A stretch of DNA of 64,000 nucleotides from Cutaneotrichosporon cavernicola. Its lineage: Eukaryota > Basidiomycota > Tremellomycetes > Trichosporonales > Trichosporonaceae. Of this stretch, positions 42,394 to 53,574 are shown one piece after another; the stretch's first letter is position 1; each line of letters opens with the position of its first letter. The stretch is taken from assembly GCF_030864355.1 (NCBI RefSeq), contig NC_083395.1, positions 806,001 through 870,000 on the forward strand, written 5' to 3'. The translations under genes and the position numbers were made by a program. A model generated the notes under the pieces. The model was not told the origin of the DNA, made no database searches, and saw only the letters and a program-made list of their open reading frames with translations.

Positions 42394-43430
42394 GTTGGTC
42401 TATTGAGGTAATGGAGAGAAGATGAGAAGACGGTTGATGATAAAGCGAAGTTGGGGTCAGAGAGTTGAGTGGCCCGTGAGTGAAAGGGAAGGCCGTGCTG
42501 TGCTGAGGACGCGGAACGCGACCTGTCCGAGTAAAGGGGGGGGGGTTGCGGGAAGAGAGATGGGGTAGTAGAGGTTTGTGCGAGTGCAAACAGGTCTTGG
42601 GGGAAGGAGGAGGTGGGGAGATTAGAGTGAGCGTTGAAGAGAGAGAGAGACAGAGGAGGGAGGGTTGGGGGGGAGAGAGAAGATGTAGAATGTTGGCAAG
42701 GGATTGAGTGGAACGAGGTGTGTTGGAATAGGGCAAAGTGGTGCACCGCTTGAATGGCTTACCTGGGGGTTCCAACTGGCACCTGGCCACCAAAATGTAT
42801 ACAGGCACTACTTGTTCACCAGGCAGGCCTCCAAACCAGGGGCCAATCTACAAAAGTCCCTTAAAACTTACCCACCACCATATTTGGACAACCAACCAGT
42901 TCAAAGCTGACGTAACAACCCAATCACTTGTCCAATTGTCCACAAATCGCACAGCGAACAAACCCCCAGTGGTGGCTGAGACGAGGCGGTGACTGGCGGG
43001 CCGTGAGCTCGAGGTTCGAGGACGGCCGAGAAGCCTTCTGAGCGGTAGGTACTAAGGTCAAAACGCCTCGGCGATCAGCGAGCGCAGCAAAAATGACCCA
43101 GAACGATGGGTTTCAGTTGGCAACTGGTCAATCCAGTCTACTGTTTCCACGGATGAGGTGACAAAGCCAACTGCGGAAAGCTTACACCGCCGTCCGAAAT
43201 CGTCCTGCAATCGCAATGTATTCGATCAAGCGATATTCCATCCGCAGTCTTGCAGCACCTAATACAAGTCTGCCTTGAATCGACAATCTTGAAATCGACA
43301 CAGCTCCCAACATAGGTATCCCACGGATTAATGGACAGGTCTAGGCCCATCCGCAGTCTACTCCTGTCGTCCACCATTGCACGAAATGGGAGATGCGTAT
43401 GCAGCCCGCAGCCCCGTCACCGTGCCACAA
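42394..43430. other. Intergenic region, about 1.0 kb
   Basis: The left part is the promoter of the syntaxin gene, with G/A runs that read as C/T runs on its coding strand. The right part is the EMC7 3' flank. No gene is visible. Confidence 0.5.
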
Positions 43431-44680
43431 CTATCGCCGCTTGCCACCACGCTTCGCACCGCTTGCACCACCGCGGGCAGGCGCCCGTGCTGCAGCAGGG
43501 CCCGGGGATGAAGTGCCGGTGGCGTCCGCGGATGCTGCGGAGAGCGAAGCAGTGCCCGGAGCCGGCGCGTTGCTAGGCGACTGCTCTCCAGCGAGCCGAC
43601 TCGCAAGCCTGCTGTCAGCTAGTCCACGACTAGTAACAATAACTCACGCTCCAGTCCAGTCCATCTGCGACGCGGCAGTCATCCGCTTACGCTGAGCAGC
43701 CATCTCAGCCGCGAGCTCGGGGTCGTCCATGCTAGCCTGCTGTCAGTGTACTGTGTCGGGATGGCGGTGATCGAATTACGCGCTCCAGATCGCAACATCC
43801 CTGTTCCGGTTGCCATGGCAGCGTCCTCGCATCTGGCGACGTCTGCCTGGCAACTTGTGCCACGTGCCATTTTACACTCTCGCCAGCCGACTCACTGTCA
43901 ATTTGGGGAAGACAAACGCCATCACGCCCGACGCCAGCATCATCAGCACCATGGGCGACTTGAGCATCTGGAGGATGTTCATGGCGTTGGCCTCGGTGTA
44001 GAAGCTCTGCGCATACGTTGCACCAACGAGGAGGGGGAACTCGAGCGACGCCGTGGACACGGGCAGCGCCTGCTTGCCGGCGATGAACAGCTGGACGTGG
44101 GGCGCGGCGTCGTCGGTGGGGACAGTGACCATAAGCTGGGGTTAGTGGTTGGGAGAGGGGGGGGGGGGGGGGGGTAAGAGGCGAAGGGGGACGGGTACGA
44201 GAGGGAACGCGAAGAGGGATGGTGAGGAGGGAAGGTTGGTGGAAAAGACGAATGGTGAATGAGAACTAGGGATACTCACATCCGTCATCGCGTACCCGCG
44301 CACCATGGGTCGCACAACATGCTGGCCCGGCTTGACCTCGCCGCTGGTGTGAGCTGATACTGACGTGTTGAGGTTGGGCTCACAAGCTGAAACTTCCGTC
44401 GGCACGGAACGGCGCGACAGCGCTCCCAAAGTCGAGGTCGACATACGCGTCGATAGGGAGGTTGGAGGTATCTAGCGTCAGCTAACTCGATCCGCCAGCT
44501 ATGGCAGCGAGAGATGGGCTATAGGAAGGGGTCTCGGTCTCAACTACGCGCGGATCAAAAGCGATCCAACCAGGATGCTAGTATCGACTCACTCAAGGTC
44601 GGGCTGTTGACGAGATTCCCGCTAAGCTGAACCGCCAGAGCTGGGAGCGCGGCGAGGAGGAGACCGAGACCGGCAAGCAT
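43431..44680 (-). CDS. EMC7: ER membrane complex subunit 7
   Basis: Six exons, 44680-44593, 44471-44384, 44343-44280, 44135-43896, 43736-43648 and 43608-43431, join in frame to 248 residues. A signal peptide (MLAGLGLLLAALPALAV) leads to a small lumenal beta-sandwich with RADGSFSFGEVKPGQH. The hallmark membrane segment is NILQMLKSPMVLMMLASGVM, followed by a cytosolic tail that begins MDDPELAAEMAAQ and ends in a basic Gly/Arg/Lys stretch. EMC7 is a lumenal-facing subunit of the EMC, which inserts tail-anchored and multi-pass proteins into the ER membrane. Intron three contains a run of 18 C on the coding strand. Two acceptors carry CAGCAG; I chose the downstream AG in both because its branch motif spacing matches the other introns. 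Confidence 0.88.
44157..44174. repeat. Homopolymer G18 inside an EMC7 intron
   Basis: Eighteen consecutive G on the plus strand, read as C18 on the transcribed strand. It lies just upstream of the probable branch motif CTAAC and the acceptor of intron three. Confidence 0.95.
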
Positions 44681-44922
44681 TGTGTTGTGGATGAACGATG
44701 AACAAACGAAACAGTGAGTGGGAGGGTGGAGGGTGGTGGGTGACGTTTGTCCTTGAATTAGCAGGTACACCCGAGAGTGGCGCCTCGATCAACATTAACC
44801 GCTGCAATGGATGTCTACTCAGCTGCTAGAAACGTCCGCCTCACCACGTTTAACTTGCACTTGTAATTAGACAGATTCCCTCCTCATATCCAGTGCCACT
44901 CTTTCATCCGATGCTGTCTTTA

Positions 44923-46371
44923 CTACCACGAGTCGATCAAACTCAGCCCAGGCCCAACCCAACTAACTTGGACCTCAATACCAGGGCCCGCCACCCCCTC
45001 GAGGGCCATATCCTCCTCACTAGGCGAAACAGACCATCCATCCGATTCGGTGGAACTGACAAAGCTGGCCAAATCCAAGTTGTCGATAAAACTGAGATTG
45101 CGCGAGAGGGCCGGACTCGTCGCCCAGCTATCGAGCATTGAGGGTGTCGAACTAGGCGACATGGACGGCGAGGATTCGGGCCATATCGGCTCAGTCTCTT
45201 CAGCGTACGAGCCATATGGAATAGTCGGAGTGGATAAGTCGACCATGGGCATGACGAGATCCATAGAGGGGGACGATGGCTGAACGGTAGGCGCGGGGTG
45301 GACGCTGTCCCAGTGTTCGGCGATGGCTGCCTCGTCTGCGGGACTGAGGCTCTCGACGTAGGTGTCGGTGAGAGCGAAACGGCCGGCTTCGAGCATATCG
45401 CCCAAAAGAGCCAATACGTCTCCAGCGCATCGATCCACGAAGACCACCCGAAGAATATCGGGCCGTCCAGAATCACACAGGATCTGGAGGGATACCTTTG
45501 GCCATGCACCTGGATTGAGGAGACCGAGTGCCTCCATCCTTGCAAGGAGGGGAATGAGGCGGGCTCCTGCGGCCGAGTATGCGTCGTGCAGCGGTTCCGC
45601 ACCATCACAGAGGCGGGACAGGACGCCTATACCCACTTCAGCGTCCGCGTATGGAATTGGTTCAGGGGCCAGGAGAGCGTCAAGAGAGGGCGCGACTGGA
45701 AGAGCGAGGGTGGCGCTCATGCCAGGAGTGACGAGGTCCTCGGGATGAGGGGGGAGGACGACATCGACCTCGACGGGGCGGAAGGGGAAGTATGCGGCGA
45801 GCTGCTCGCCGATGGAGGCGGAGGACGAGCACGAGGGAGCACGTCGCTTGCGGAGCTGCCTCGCGCGAGGGGTAGTACGACGTTCCTTACGAGGAGTGTA
45901 GGGGATGTAACGGCGTCCACGGGTGAGGGGCTTGTACTTGTCCTCGTCGTCGAAGATTTGTGAGAACGCCCGAAGAACAACGGGGACATTACCCGTCGCT
46001 CCCGGAATACTGCCGGCCGGTGAGGCCGTAGCAAAGGTCCTTGCGCTCCCCAATCCGACATTGGCTGGAAGGGCGGCACCGCGGGGCGCCCGAGAACCAG
46101 GCCGATAGGTGCCGGTCCGGAAGGCGCCGCCGACGGGGCCGAGTGGATGACGGGGGACGTTGTGGGAGAGCTGAGTGACGCGAACTGCGGTTCGGCCCGA
46201 GCCCGGGAGATGTGGGACTTGAAGGACTGGTTGGGCCGAGTGGAGGGCAAGTCTTAGGGCTGCGCGGAAACGATGTAGCGTGCCCGGTTTGGCGGCGCCC
46301 GCAAGGCGCACGGTCGCCGCCACCCCCCGTATTAGGGAGGCTACGCTGGTCGCGGTGTACCTCGCTACCAT
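44923..46371 (-). CDS. Unrecognised protein, possibly mitochondrial
   Basis: One uninterrupted frame of 482 residues. The N-terminus (MVARYTATSVASLIRGVAA) is rich in Arg, Ala, Ser and hydrophobic residues with no acids for the first 60 residues, as in mitochondrial targeting sequences. The middle has GLGSARTFATASP and NVPVVLRAFSQIFDDEDKYK, then an Arg-rich patch (PRKERRTTPRARQLRKRR). A helical, Leu/Ala-rich part follows around 260-350, and the end is Ser/Pro-rich and acidic. No catalytic motif is recognised. Codon use and length argue for a real gene. The location is a prediction from composition only. It lies 242 bp downstream of EMC7's start on the same strand. Confidence 0.75.
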   Translation of the reverse strand: MVARYTATSVASLIRGVAATVRLAGAAKPGTLHRFRAALRLALHSAQPVLQVPHLPGSGRTAVRVTQLSHNVPRHPLGPVGGAFRTGTYRPGSRAPRGAALPANVGLGSARTFATASPAGSIPGATGNVPVVLRAFSQIFDDEDKYKPLTRGRRYIPYTPRKERRTTPRARQLRKRRAPSCSSSASIGEQLAAYFPFRPVEVDVVLPPHPEDLVTPGMSATLALPVAPSLDALLAPEPIPYADAEVGIGVLSRLCDGAEPLHDAYSAAGARLIPLLARMEALGLLNPGAWPKVSLQILCDSGRPDILRVVFVDRCAGDVLALLGDMLEAGRFALTDTYVESLSPADEAAIAEHWDSVHPAPTVQPSSPSMDLVMPMVDLSTPTIPYGSYAEETEPIWPESSPSMSPSSTPSMLDSWATSPALSRNLSFIDNLDLASFVSSTESDGWSVSPSEEDMALEGVAGPGIEVQVSWVGPGLSLIDSW

Positions 46372-47291
46372 GGCGACATGGATACCTGCTGGGGGTTTAT
46401 TGTATTGTTTGTGAGTGGGGAGTGAGTGGAGTATTAGTGGGTGGCGGAAGGTTGAGGTATATATCAGTTTGCATGGTCAAGGGGGAGGTGAGAACAAGCC
46501 AAGCCTGTCATGCCGAGTCTCAAAGATGAACGCGCGTTGACCGGCAAGATTCAGGCACGACCGGCTGGCTGCTGGCTACTAATCTATACCCTCACCGTGC
46601 CTGGATTGGAGGTCTGCATTCCAACACTCGTCGGTCCAAGAAGCCATGGCTTCAGAGTGGAACAAGCCATGCATAGCTAACATAAAGCTTGAGGATTGCA
46701 GTGTCATCTAATCTTGCTTTTAGCTGATCAAGCACAGTTTCAGACACAACTGAGGCCATCTTTAGCTGACTCACGTTCTGGAGAGATTGGGCAACTGTAG
46801 TTTGATTGAATCGATTGCGTGATGGATGCTACTTTTCTCGACCTCCAACACTCACTCTACTTCTAATACAATCTTAGTCAGAACATGACCAATGACTCCG
46901 ACAGTTAAAACAGTTAGCAACTACAGTTGACGCACACTACGCTCTCGACGACGCAATACACAGTGTTCGCAATGTGCATGTGCCTTCCACGACGCCAAAC
47001 CAAGATGGTCATCAACGTGACGAGGAATGACGAGGCTGACTGATATATCCCACCACCAAAGTCACTAAAGTGTTCAACTAATCCGTGACAAACTAAACCG
47101 TTAGCACTTTCGGGTGTGAGAACCATGCTGAGTACTTTTACGCAACACTTCCTTGTTGTGCTCCATAAAAGCAAGGGCGACCAGCACTTGCAACTCGTTC
47201 TCATCAACCATCAACATCAAACGGCATTCCCACCTATCCATCTAGGTATCAATCAACTCTGTAACTCACAACTCACCAACCCCTCTCAACC
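46372..47291. promoter_or_regulatory. Divergent intergenic region, 920 bp
   Basis: This lies between the starts of the unrecognised gene and the NmrA-like gene, so both promoters should be here. The part from about 46,650 to 47,150 reads as AT-richer than its surroundings. No gene is visible. Confidence 0.45.
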
Positions 47292-48158
47292 ATGACCAAC
47301 ACCACCAAGCCCACTATCGGCCTCATCGGCGCCAGCGGCCTCCTCGGCTCGGCTCTCCTCAAGGCCCTCACCACCCAGCACGCCAAGGTCATCGTCCTCC
47401 ACCGCCCTTCCTCCAAGCTCCCTGCGCTCGACGCTGAGACTCAGACCCGCCCCCTCGACATTGGTGACTCCGAGGCCGAGGTCCACAAGGCTCTAGAGGG
47501 TATCGATGTCCTGATCAACGCCAGCTCGCGCACCGACCCTGCCGTCGATGCCGCCTTCCTTTCTCACCTTGCCAACCTTCCCAAGCCTCTCAAGGCGTAC
47601 ATCCCCTCGGACTTCTCCCTCAACTTTACCCCCGACGAGATACGCGATGTTGCATTCATCCAGGGCAAGGAGGCGCTCATTGCTCGTGCTCGCGAGCTCG
47701 GCATTCCCACGACGACTGTACACAACGGCACATTCGAGTCGTTCGTTCTCAGCCCTTTCACTGGCATCGACATCGCCGCCGGCACCCTCACCCTCTACGG
47801 CGACGCCGAGGATCGTGCCCTCCCCATTACGAGCCTGGCGTACCTTGCAGCCGCGGTCGCCGAGATCGCCCAGCTTCCCACTCTCAAGGCCGAGTATACC
47901 GTAGTCGAGTACTCTGCCACCGGCCGCGAGATCGCCGCCGCCATCGAATCTGCTGGTGGGAAGAAGGTGGTGATCAAGTCCTTCACTCCTGAGGAGGCTG
48001 CCGCTGCCAAGGCGGCGGGCGGCGTCGAGGCTCTGTCGGCAGCCGTGCGTGTCAAGTGGGGCAAGGGCCAGTGGCCCGAGCCTGGCGCCTACACGCCTTC
48101 CGCTCCCAAGCGCGACATCACCAAGGCTGTCCAGGACGCGCTGGACAAGTCAGGCTAG
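47292..48158 (+). CDS. NmrA-like / isoflavone-reductase-like NAD(P)-binding protein
   Basis: A single exon encodes 288 residues. The Rossmann glycine motif is GLIGASGLLGSALL at 10-23. DVLINASSRTDPAVDAAFLS and LKAYIPSDFSLNFTPDE follow, typical of atypical SDRs of the NmrA/PCBER group, which bind NAD(P) and act either as reductases or as redox sensors. The active-site YxxxK pair of classical SDRs is not seen, as expected for this group. The C-terminal part (SFTPEEAAAAKAAGGVEALS) is helical. No substrate can be read from sequence. A short relic of a related gene lies 320 bp downstream, so the locus once held at least two copies. No introns. Confidence 0.92.
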   Translation: MTNTTKPTIGLIGASGLLGSALLKALTTQHAKVIVLHRPSSKLPALDAETQTRPLDIGDSEAEVHKALEGIDVLINASSRTDPAVDAAFLSHLANLPKPLKAYIPSDFSLNFTPDEIRDVAFIQGKEALIARARELGIPTTTVHNGTFESFVLSPFTGIDIAAGTLTLYGDAEDRALPITSLAYLAAAVAEIAQLPTLKAEYTVVEYSATGREIAAAIESAGGKKVVIKSFTPEEAAAAKAAGGVEALSAAVRVKWGKGQWPEPGAYTPSAPKRDITKAVQDALDKSG

Positions 48159-48481
48159 CTGCAGTACGCCCAGCTCGACTTAACCTTGTAGATTACTGTA
48201 ACCACGCCGATTTGACCATGCAAATGTGTAGCAGCAAACGAAGAGTGGCTGTTGCATACCTGGGGTTTGTCAACCCAATAAGTTCGAAGGGCAACTGTAT
48301 GAATGTACTGTATGGGACTGGAAGTATAGTAGTTTGGCTTTAAACTATGTTTGTTGAAAGCAACTAGCATCGGGCCGCGCGGACCGATCATCCGAAGTGG
48401 ACGATTCATGTCCAAAACGCACTTGCGACCAAAGTTGGTTGGTCAGTCTGCTTGGCGCGGGACAGCGTAGCCAAGTTACGG
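48159..48481. other. Intergenic region left of the NmrA relic
   Basis: This 323-bp stretch contains the NmrA-like gene's 3' flank. No clear similarity to the parent gene is seen in this part. Confidence 0.45.
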
Positions 48482-48598
48482 CAACCGAAACCACTCAAGG
48501 CATACGTCCCCTCGGACTTTTCGCTCAACTACACGCCCGATGCGCCCAAAGGAATCATCAACCTCACGGTACAGAGCGCGCTGGCTCGGTCGTCCTAA
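48482..48598 (+). pseudogene. Fragment of an NmrA-like paralog
   Basis: Thirty-eight codons plus a stop match the neighbouring gene's block: PKPLKAYVPSDFSLNYTPD here against PKPLKAYIPSDFSLNFTPD there. The match breaks down after TPD, and the frame ends at TAA (48596-48598). No glycine motif or other family block is found nearby, so this is the remains of a duplicated gene. Many third-position differences show it is not a very recent copy. Confidence 0.85.
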
Positions 48599-49063
48599 CC
48601 AAGTATTGAAAGTCGTAGATATCAGTAGATCCTGTAGATTCGAATGAAACCTCTACATATCTCGATACGAGGCGTCACTGTCACCATACCGCTCACCCCT
48701 GGCACCTTGCGCCACAGTTACCATACCCTGCAAGGCAGTCAGTCAACTCTGCCCAGCTCCAGTTAACAGTTCCCCGTGCGGCTGTGCGGGGCCCGTCACG
48801 CTTCTCTTGGTGCCATCGTTCTCAGATCTCAGTCGTGGCACGATTCAACGGGGTGTGGAGCGAATCCAAGTCAAAGGTAATCCCAGAATGCTTGATCGGT
48901 TGCACATTATCGGGGATTGCCGATCGTTTAATCCAGGGCTTTACCTTGATCGCGTAAGACGATACACGATACATCAGCGACTAACCTCCAACACTTGCCA
49001 CCACCTCACTTTCTCTAACTCTGCCCACTTTCACTTTCACTTACTGATACATACCTAATCCCA
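48599..49063. other. Intergenic region right of the NmrA relic
   Basis: This 465-bp stretch should hold the promoter of the gamma-glutamyltransferase gene. No gene is visible. Confidence 0.45.
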
Positions 49064-50956
49064 ATGCCGCAGGAGACGACACCTCTCCTACCTCAAGCCA
49101 ACGTCGCGCCACGTAGAGATCCCAAGCGCGCCCTCAACTATGTCCTATTACTCTTGTTGGGAGTAGGTCTCGGCGCCGGCGCTGTGATGGGATGGCAGCA
49201 TCGGCCGGGGTTGAACGACAACGAACCCATGGTTCCACCAATCTACAAGCTCCCACCCGTGAGTAGTCTTCCCCACAAGACAAGCTGACTCCAGCCCACA
49301 GGCCTCCCCCGCAATCCGGCATACCTCATCGGGCCCAGCCGCGCCGCCGTCGCCAGCGAAGACAAGACGTGCTCCGAGATGGGCCTCGACATTCTGCACA
49401 AGCACAACGGCACGGCCGTCGACGCAGCCATCACCACGACCCTCTGCATTGGACTCCTGAACGCCTTCTCCTCCGGTATTGGTGGAGGCGGCTTTGCGCT
49501 CGTCTCCGTCCCGCCAAACTCTGAATTCGGTCAACCTGGAGTAACCTCGATCGACTTCCGCGAGACCTCTCCCGCAGCAAGCAGTGCCGAGATGTACTCC
49601 AAGCTTGGACGGACGGCATCGCAGGTCGGCGGGCTGGCCGTCGGCGTACCTGGCGAATTGCGGGGTCTTGAAGCGGCCCATAAGTTGTACGGCAAACTGC
49701 CGTGGCATGAGCTGGTCGAGCCAGTCGCTGAACTTGCGCGCAGTGGGTGGCAGGTGAGCCGCGAACTCGCCCGTCGCCTTCGTGTATTTGGCCGCTTTAT
49801 CCTCAAGGATGAGGTGTGGGCGGCGGTGTATGCTCCCCGTGGTGAATTGCTCGTTGAAGGCGACTGGATCAGTCGCCCAACTTACGCGCGTACCCTTTCC
49901 GCCATTGCCAAGCAAGGTCCAAGCGCACTCTACTCGGGCCCGATCGCCGACGACATTGTTTCCACCGTACAGGCCGACGGCGGGATCCTCACACATGATG
50001 ATTTGGCAGGATACAAATCGCACAGCTACCCAGCCATCAGCGGACCATTTAGGGGCCGTACCGTGTATACGGCCGACGCGCCTGCTTCGGGAGGCGTCAT
50101 GCTCGGCATGTTACAGATCATGGACCCACTGCTAAAGGGTCTTTCCGGCGACGAATGTTTTGCCGAGGAACAGAGCCACCAATTGATCGAAGCGATGAAG
50201 TTTGCTTTCGGTGCCCGCTCCGAAATCTGTGACCCTCGATTCGCAACCAACCTCACACGTCTAGCAGAGTTCCGTACGCCCCAATGGGCCGCCACCCAAC
50301 GCGCCAGAATCACAAACCATACCCATGAACCAGCTTATTACGGCCTCGAGACGGAACCTATCACCGATAGCGGGACGACCCACCTGTCGATCTTGGACCA
50401 GTGGGGCGGTGCCGCTAGTGTCACATCCACAATCAACCTCATTTGGGGGTCACATGTCATGTGTCCCGAGACGGGGATCATTCTCAATGACGAACAGGAC
50501 GACTTTGCTGTTCCGGGATTGCCTGATGCTTTTGGACTTCCCCCAAGTCCTTACAATTACCCGGCGCCAGGTAAACGTCCTCTGTCATCGACCGCGCCTA
50601 CCATCGTCCACGACCCAGAGGGTAAGGTGGTTGGCGTGTTTGGCGGGAGCGGGGGGAGCCGTATCTTCCCCGCTGTCGCTATGGTTCTCCTCAACCTCGC
50701 GTGTGGCGATAATGTCAGCGCGGCTGTCGAGAGACGCCGCCTGCACGACCAGATCCTTCCCCACATTACTACCCTCGAAGTCGGGCCTGATGGTGTCGAT
50801 ATGGACTGGCTCGCCGCGCTCACCAAGCGCGGACACAAGATCGGCCAGTTCGATATCAACGTCGGCGCGAGCGAGGTACAGGCCGTCATTGTTGACAAGA
50901 AGGGTGTTTGGGCGGCCAGCGATAGTAGGAAGAACGGCATTGCGGCCGGATACTAG
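49064..50956 (+). CDS. Gamma-glutamyltransferase
   Basis: Exons 49064-49258 and 49295-50956 give 618 residues. A short cytosolic N-terminus is followed by one membrane anchor (YVLLLLLGVGLGAGAVMGW) at about 26-45. The catalytic domain shows GTAVDAAITTTLCIG, SGIGGGGFALV, the substrate Arg region DFRETSP and the autocleavage site DSGTTHLSI, with the nucleophile Thr near 426. GVFGGSGGSRIFPAV near the end is another family block. The enzyme cleaves gamma-glutamyl bonds of glutathione and its conjugates; membrane-anchored fungal forms act at the vacuole or cell surface. Maturation into two subunits at the Thr is expected from the family. The single intron is 36 nt. It is convergent with the Gid5 gene across 146 bp. 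Confidence 0.96.
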
Positions 50957-51102
50957 CAAGCTACAGTAGCCAGACACTAGATTGAAGAATACACCAGCAT
51001 GTATACTATATCTTGTACAACAAGCTCAGCTGCTCCAGTCTCTTCTCTTCCCTGGCTGGCTACTCTCCTATGTGCCATTCGCACTCACTCCTCACTCCTC
51101 GC

Positions 51103-53574
51103 CTACCGCGCACGCTCAAGAATCTCCAGGAGGTTACACGCGTCCCTGCGCACTGTCACGTTGGCCGAGTTGTCCGCCAGCTCGCGCAGCCGCGTCTTGA
51201 GCTCGTACGGCTGGAGTAGATCCACAACACCCTGGCGCGGACGCCATGAACGCGTGCCATCGCTCTTCTCGCTCTTCTCGATCAGGTGGCGCAACGCCCG
51301 AATTGCCGGCGTGCAGATCAGCGGATCACGCGCATTCAACGCATCACTCAGCGCCTCGACGAGCTCGTTGCGTTCCATGATCTGCCGCCGCAGGCGTTCA
51401 TTGCCCAGCGCAACGCTTCCGAGACAGAACAACGCAGCGACGCGTACTTCCGTGTCATCGGCGCGTAGAATGTCGCCCATGAGTAAAAAGAACGCCTCGG
51501 TCCCCATCGACTCGACGGTGCGCGCCAGCTGGCTCCCCGTCTGCTTGTCCAGCATGTTCTGCAGGATACCCAGCGCCTGCACCCTCGCATTGAGGGGTGT
51601 CGGCGCGGACATTAGGCCGCGTAAGGCATCCCATCCCAGGGCAGTCATGATGTCGTCCTTGAGCTGCTGCGTCGCGTGGTAGCTCAGGTTCTTGAAGGCC
51701 CACAGAGCGTTCTCCACCAGCGGCTCATACGGCACAGTCGTGAGGCCCGCGAGGAGCTCCAGACCGCCGGGATCGGCGATTTTCTGCGTCAGCTGCTGCA
51801 TCGAGACTAGCTCACAGATTTGAGTGGTGAAAAGTCTGTGATAAGGTTGCAGATCGTCGCAGTCGCCGCAACCTCGACCGTGAACTGGCGCTCACCAACC
51901 TCCTGCTCGGGGAGCATGTCGAAGCCGCCGTCGGCCGGGCCGTCGTCACCACCTGCCCTCCGACGCGCGACCTCGCGTTTGAGCGTCTCGATCACCTCCT
52001 CGCCGACACCCGAATCCACAAGTGACGTCCTCAAGATCGCGACAGTGCGTGAGAGAGCGCGTGCGAGCTGGCACGCCGCAGCGCGCACGCCATAACTCGG
52101 GTGCTGGAGGGCGCCACGGACAAGTGACAGCACTGACGTCGGCGAGTCCGCGATCGCGCTCCGCGTCGGCTCATATTGGAAGCACAGTGAAGCTAGAGCT
52201 AGCAGCGCACCTTCGCGCATGCGGCTCGCAGCGTCGTGCCCCAGCTCACCGCGCTCCTCATCCCCGTCGACCTCGACCAACATCGCGATCAGCTGCGTGT
52301 GGCAGTTCTCGTCGAACGCAATCTTCTGCAGCCGTTCGTCATCCGACGTCAGTGCCGCTAATGTTAGCTAAGGAGTACCAGTGACTCACCTAGGACGAAG
52401 CACAGCTTGACGCGTTCCTCGATCGCCTCCGTGCGCAACAGCTTAACGATGACGTTCAGGAGATCGTTATTCGTGCGGTTCAGACCCAGGCGATCGCGTA
52501 CGTGGTGCCCCTTGTCCGCCTTCAGTATGTTGGTCAAGCTAGCGTCAGTCGAGGTCGAACGCGATAGCTCACCACCCAGCGACAGCGATCCGCACGCCCG
52601 GTGGCCCAGTCTCCAGAAGCTCGCACAGCACGGTGACTACCTCAGGCACGGTAATTCCGTCGTCAGCAGCGATGTCAAGACCAGTAGACCACTGGCGGAC
52701 ATACGTCGCGATGCGGGGCTGGCCCTTGACGAGGGCGCTGAGGAGATCAAGAGCCGCTTCCAAGAGCTTGGGGTTAGGCCACTGACCAGGACTGCGCCAG
52801 TCGACCATGGTATCGAGAAGGTGATCGACGAGGGACACGGGCACTTCCTCGCCGTCGGCGCCATGTAACTCAAGCGCTTCCCGATGAGAGGACCGTTGTG
52901 TGAGACGTGCAAGTAGCTGGTATATGGGAAGGAGGACGTTTGGCTCTGGCTGTGCATCGATTAGGGCAAGAAGTGCGACGCGGTTCTCTGGCTCGAATAC
53001 GAGTCCGAGCGCCGTGTTCGCGTCCGCACGCCATGCCGCTGCACGCGCACTCCCACGCACGCGGGCTGGGTGGAGGACGTCATCGCCAACCAGCCCAGTC
53101 CCGACGACCTTTTGCTCCGCGCCAACCCCCCAGTTGTGGCCCCACAGCGTGTCTGCCGTTGCAGCCAGGATATTGCGCAGGGCTCGCAGAACGGGTGCGA
53201 GTATGCGCGCTGACCCCGGCTGTTCCGGTGCGATCTCGCGCACGAGCGCAAACAGGCGCTGCGGCACACCTTCAGCAAGAAGTGGGCGGAGGGTGAGTGC
53301 GCCAGCCGCTCCGAGCGCACCGAAGATGACCGCGGTTTCGCATACTATGCTCACGCACACGCTGTCGTCACCGGCGTTCTTGAGGAGTGTGAGGAGGCTG
53401 GCGTCAGCGCCGCCGGAGACACGCGCACTATTGGAGCAGCGCATCATCGCCTGCATGCTCGACCTTCTTCCAAGTGTTGCCAATCACCGAGTTTTTCAGG
53501 TCTTTGAGCGCACGGAGCCTATCAGCATCCGTAGAGGCTGTGGTTAAGGCCTGCAGCGTCGCCGAGGTGGTCAT
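51103..53574 (-). CDS. GID5: GID ubiquitin ligase armadillo subunit, Gid5/ARMC8-like
   Basis: Exons 53574-53429, 53397-52573, 52538-52390, 52357-51816 and 51783-51103 join in frame to 780 residues. Armadillo repeats fill the protein. Blocks match ARMC8: LRALKDLKNSVIGNTWKK near the start, CETAVIFGALGAAG, CNLITDFSPLKS and ENALWAFKNLSYHA. Gid5 is the scaffold of the GID/CTLH ubiquitin ligase that holds substrate receptors such as Gid4, which in yeast mark gluconeogenic enzymes for degradation. The introns are 31, 34, 32 and 32 nt. The first one is essential: reading through it meets a stop at once, while splicing yields LLQYLLTLLKN in frame. Identity is good, though the middle part is divergent. 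Confidence 0.88.
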
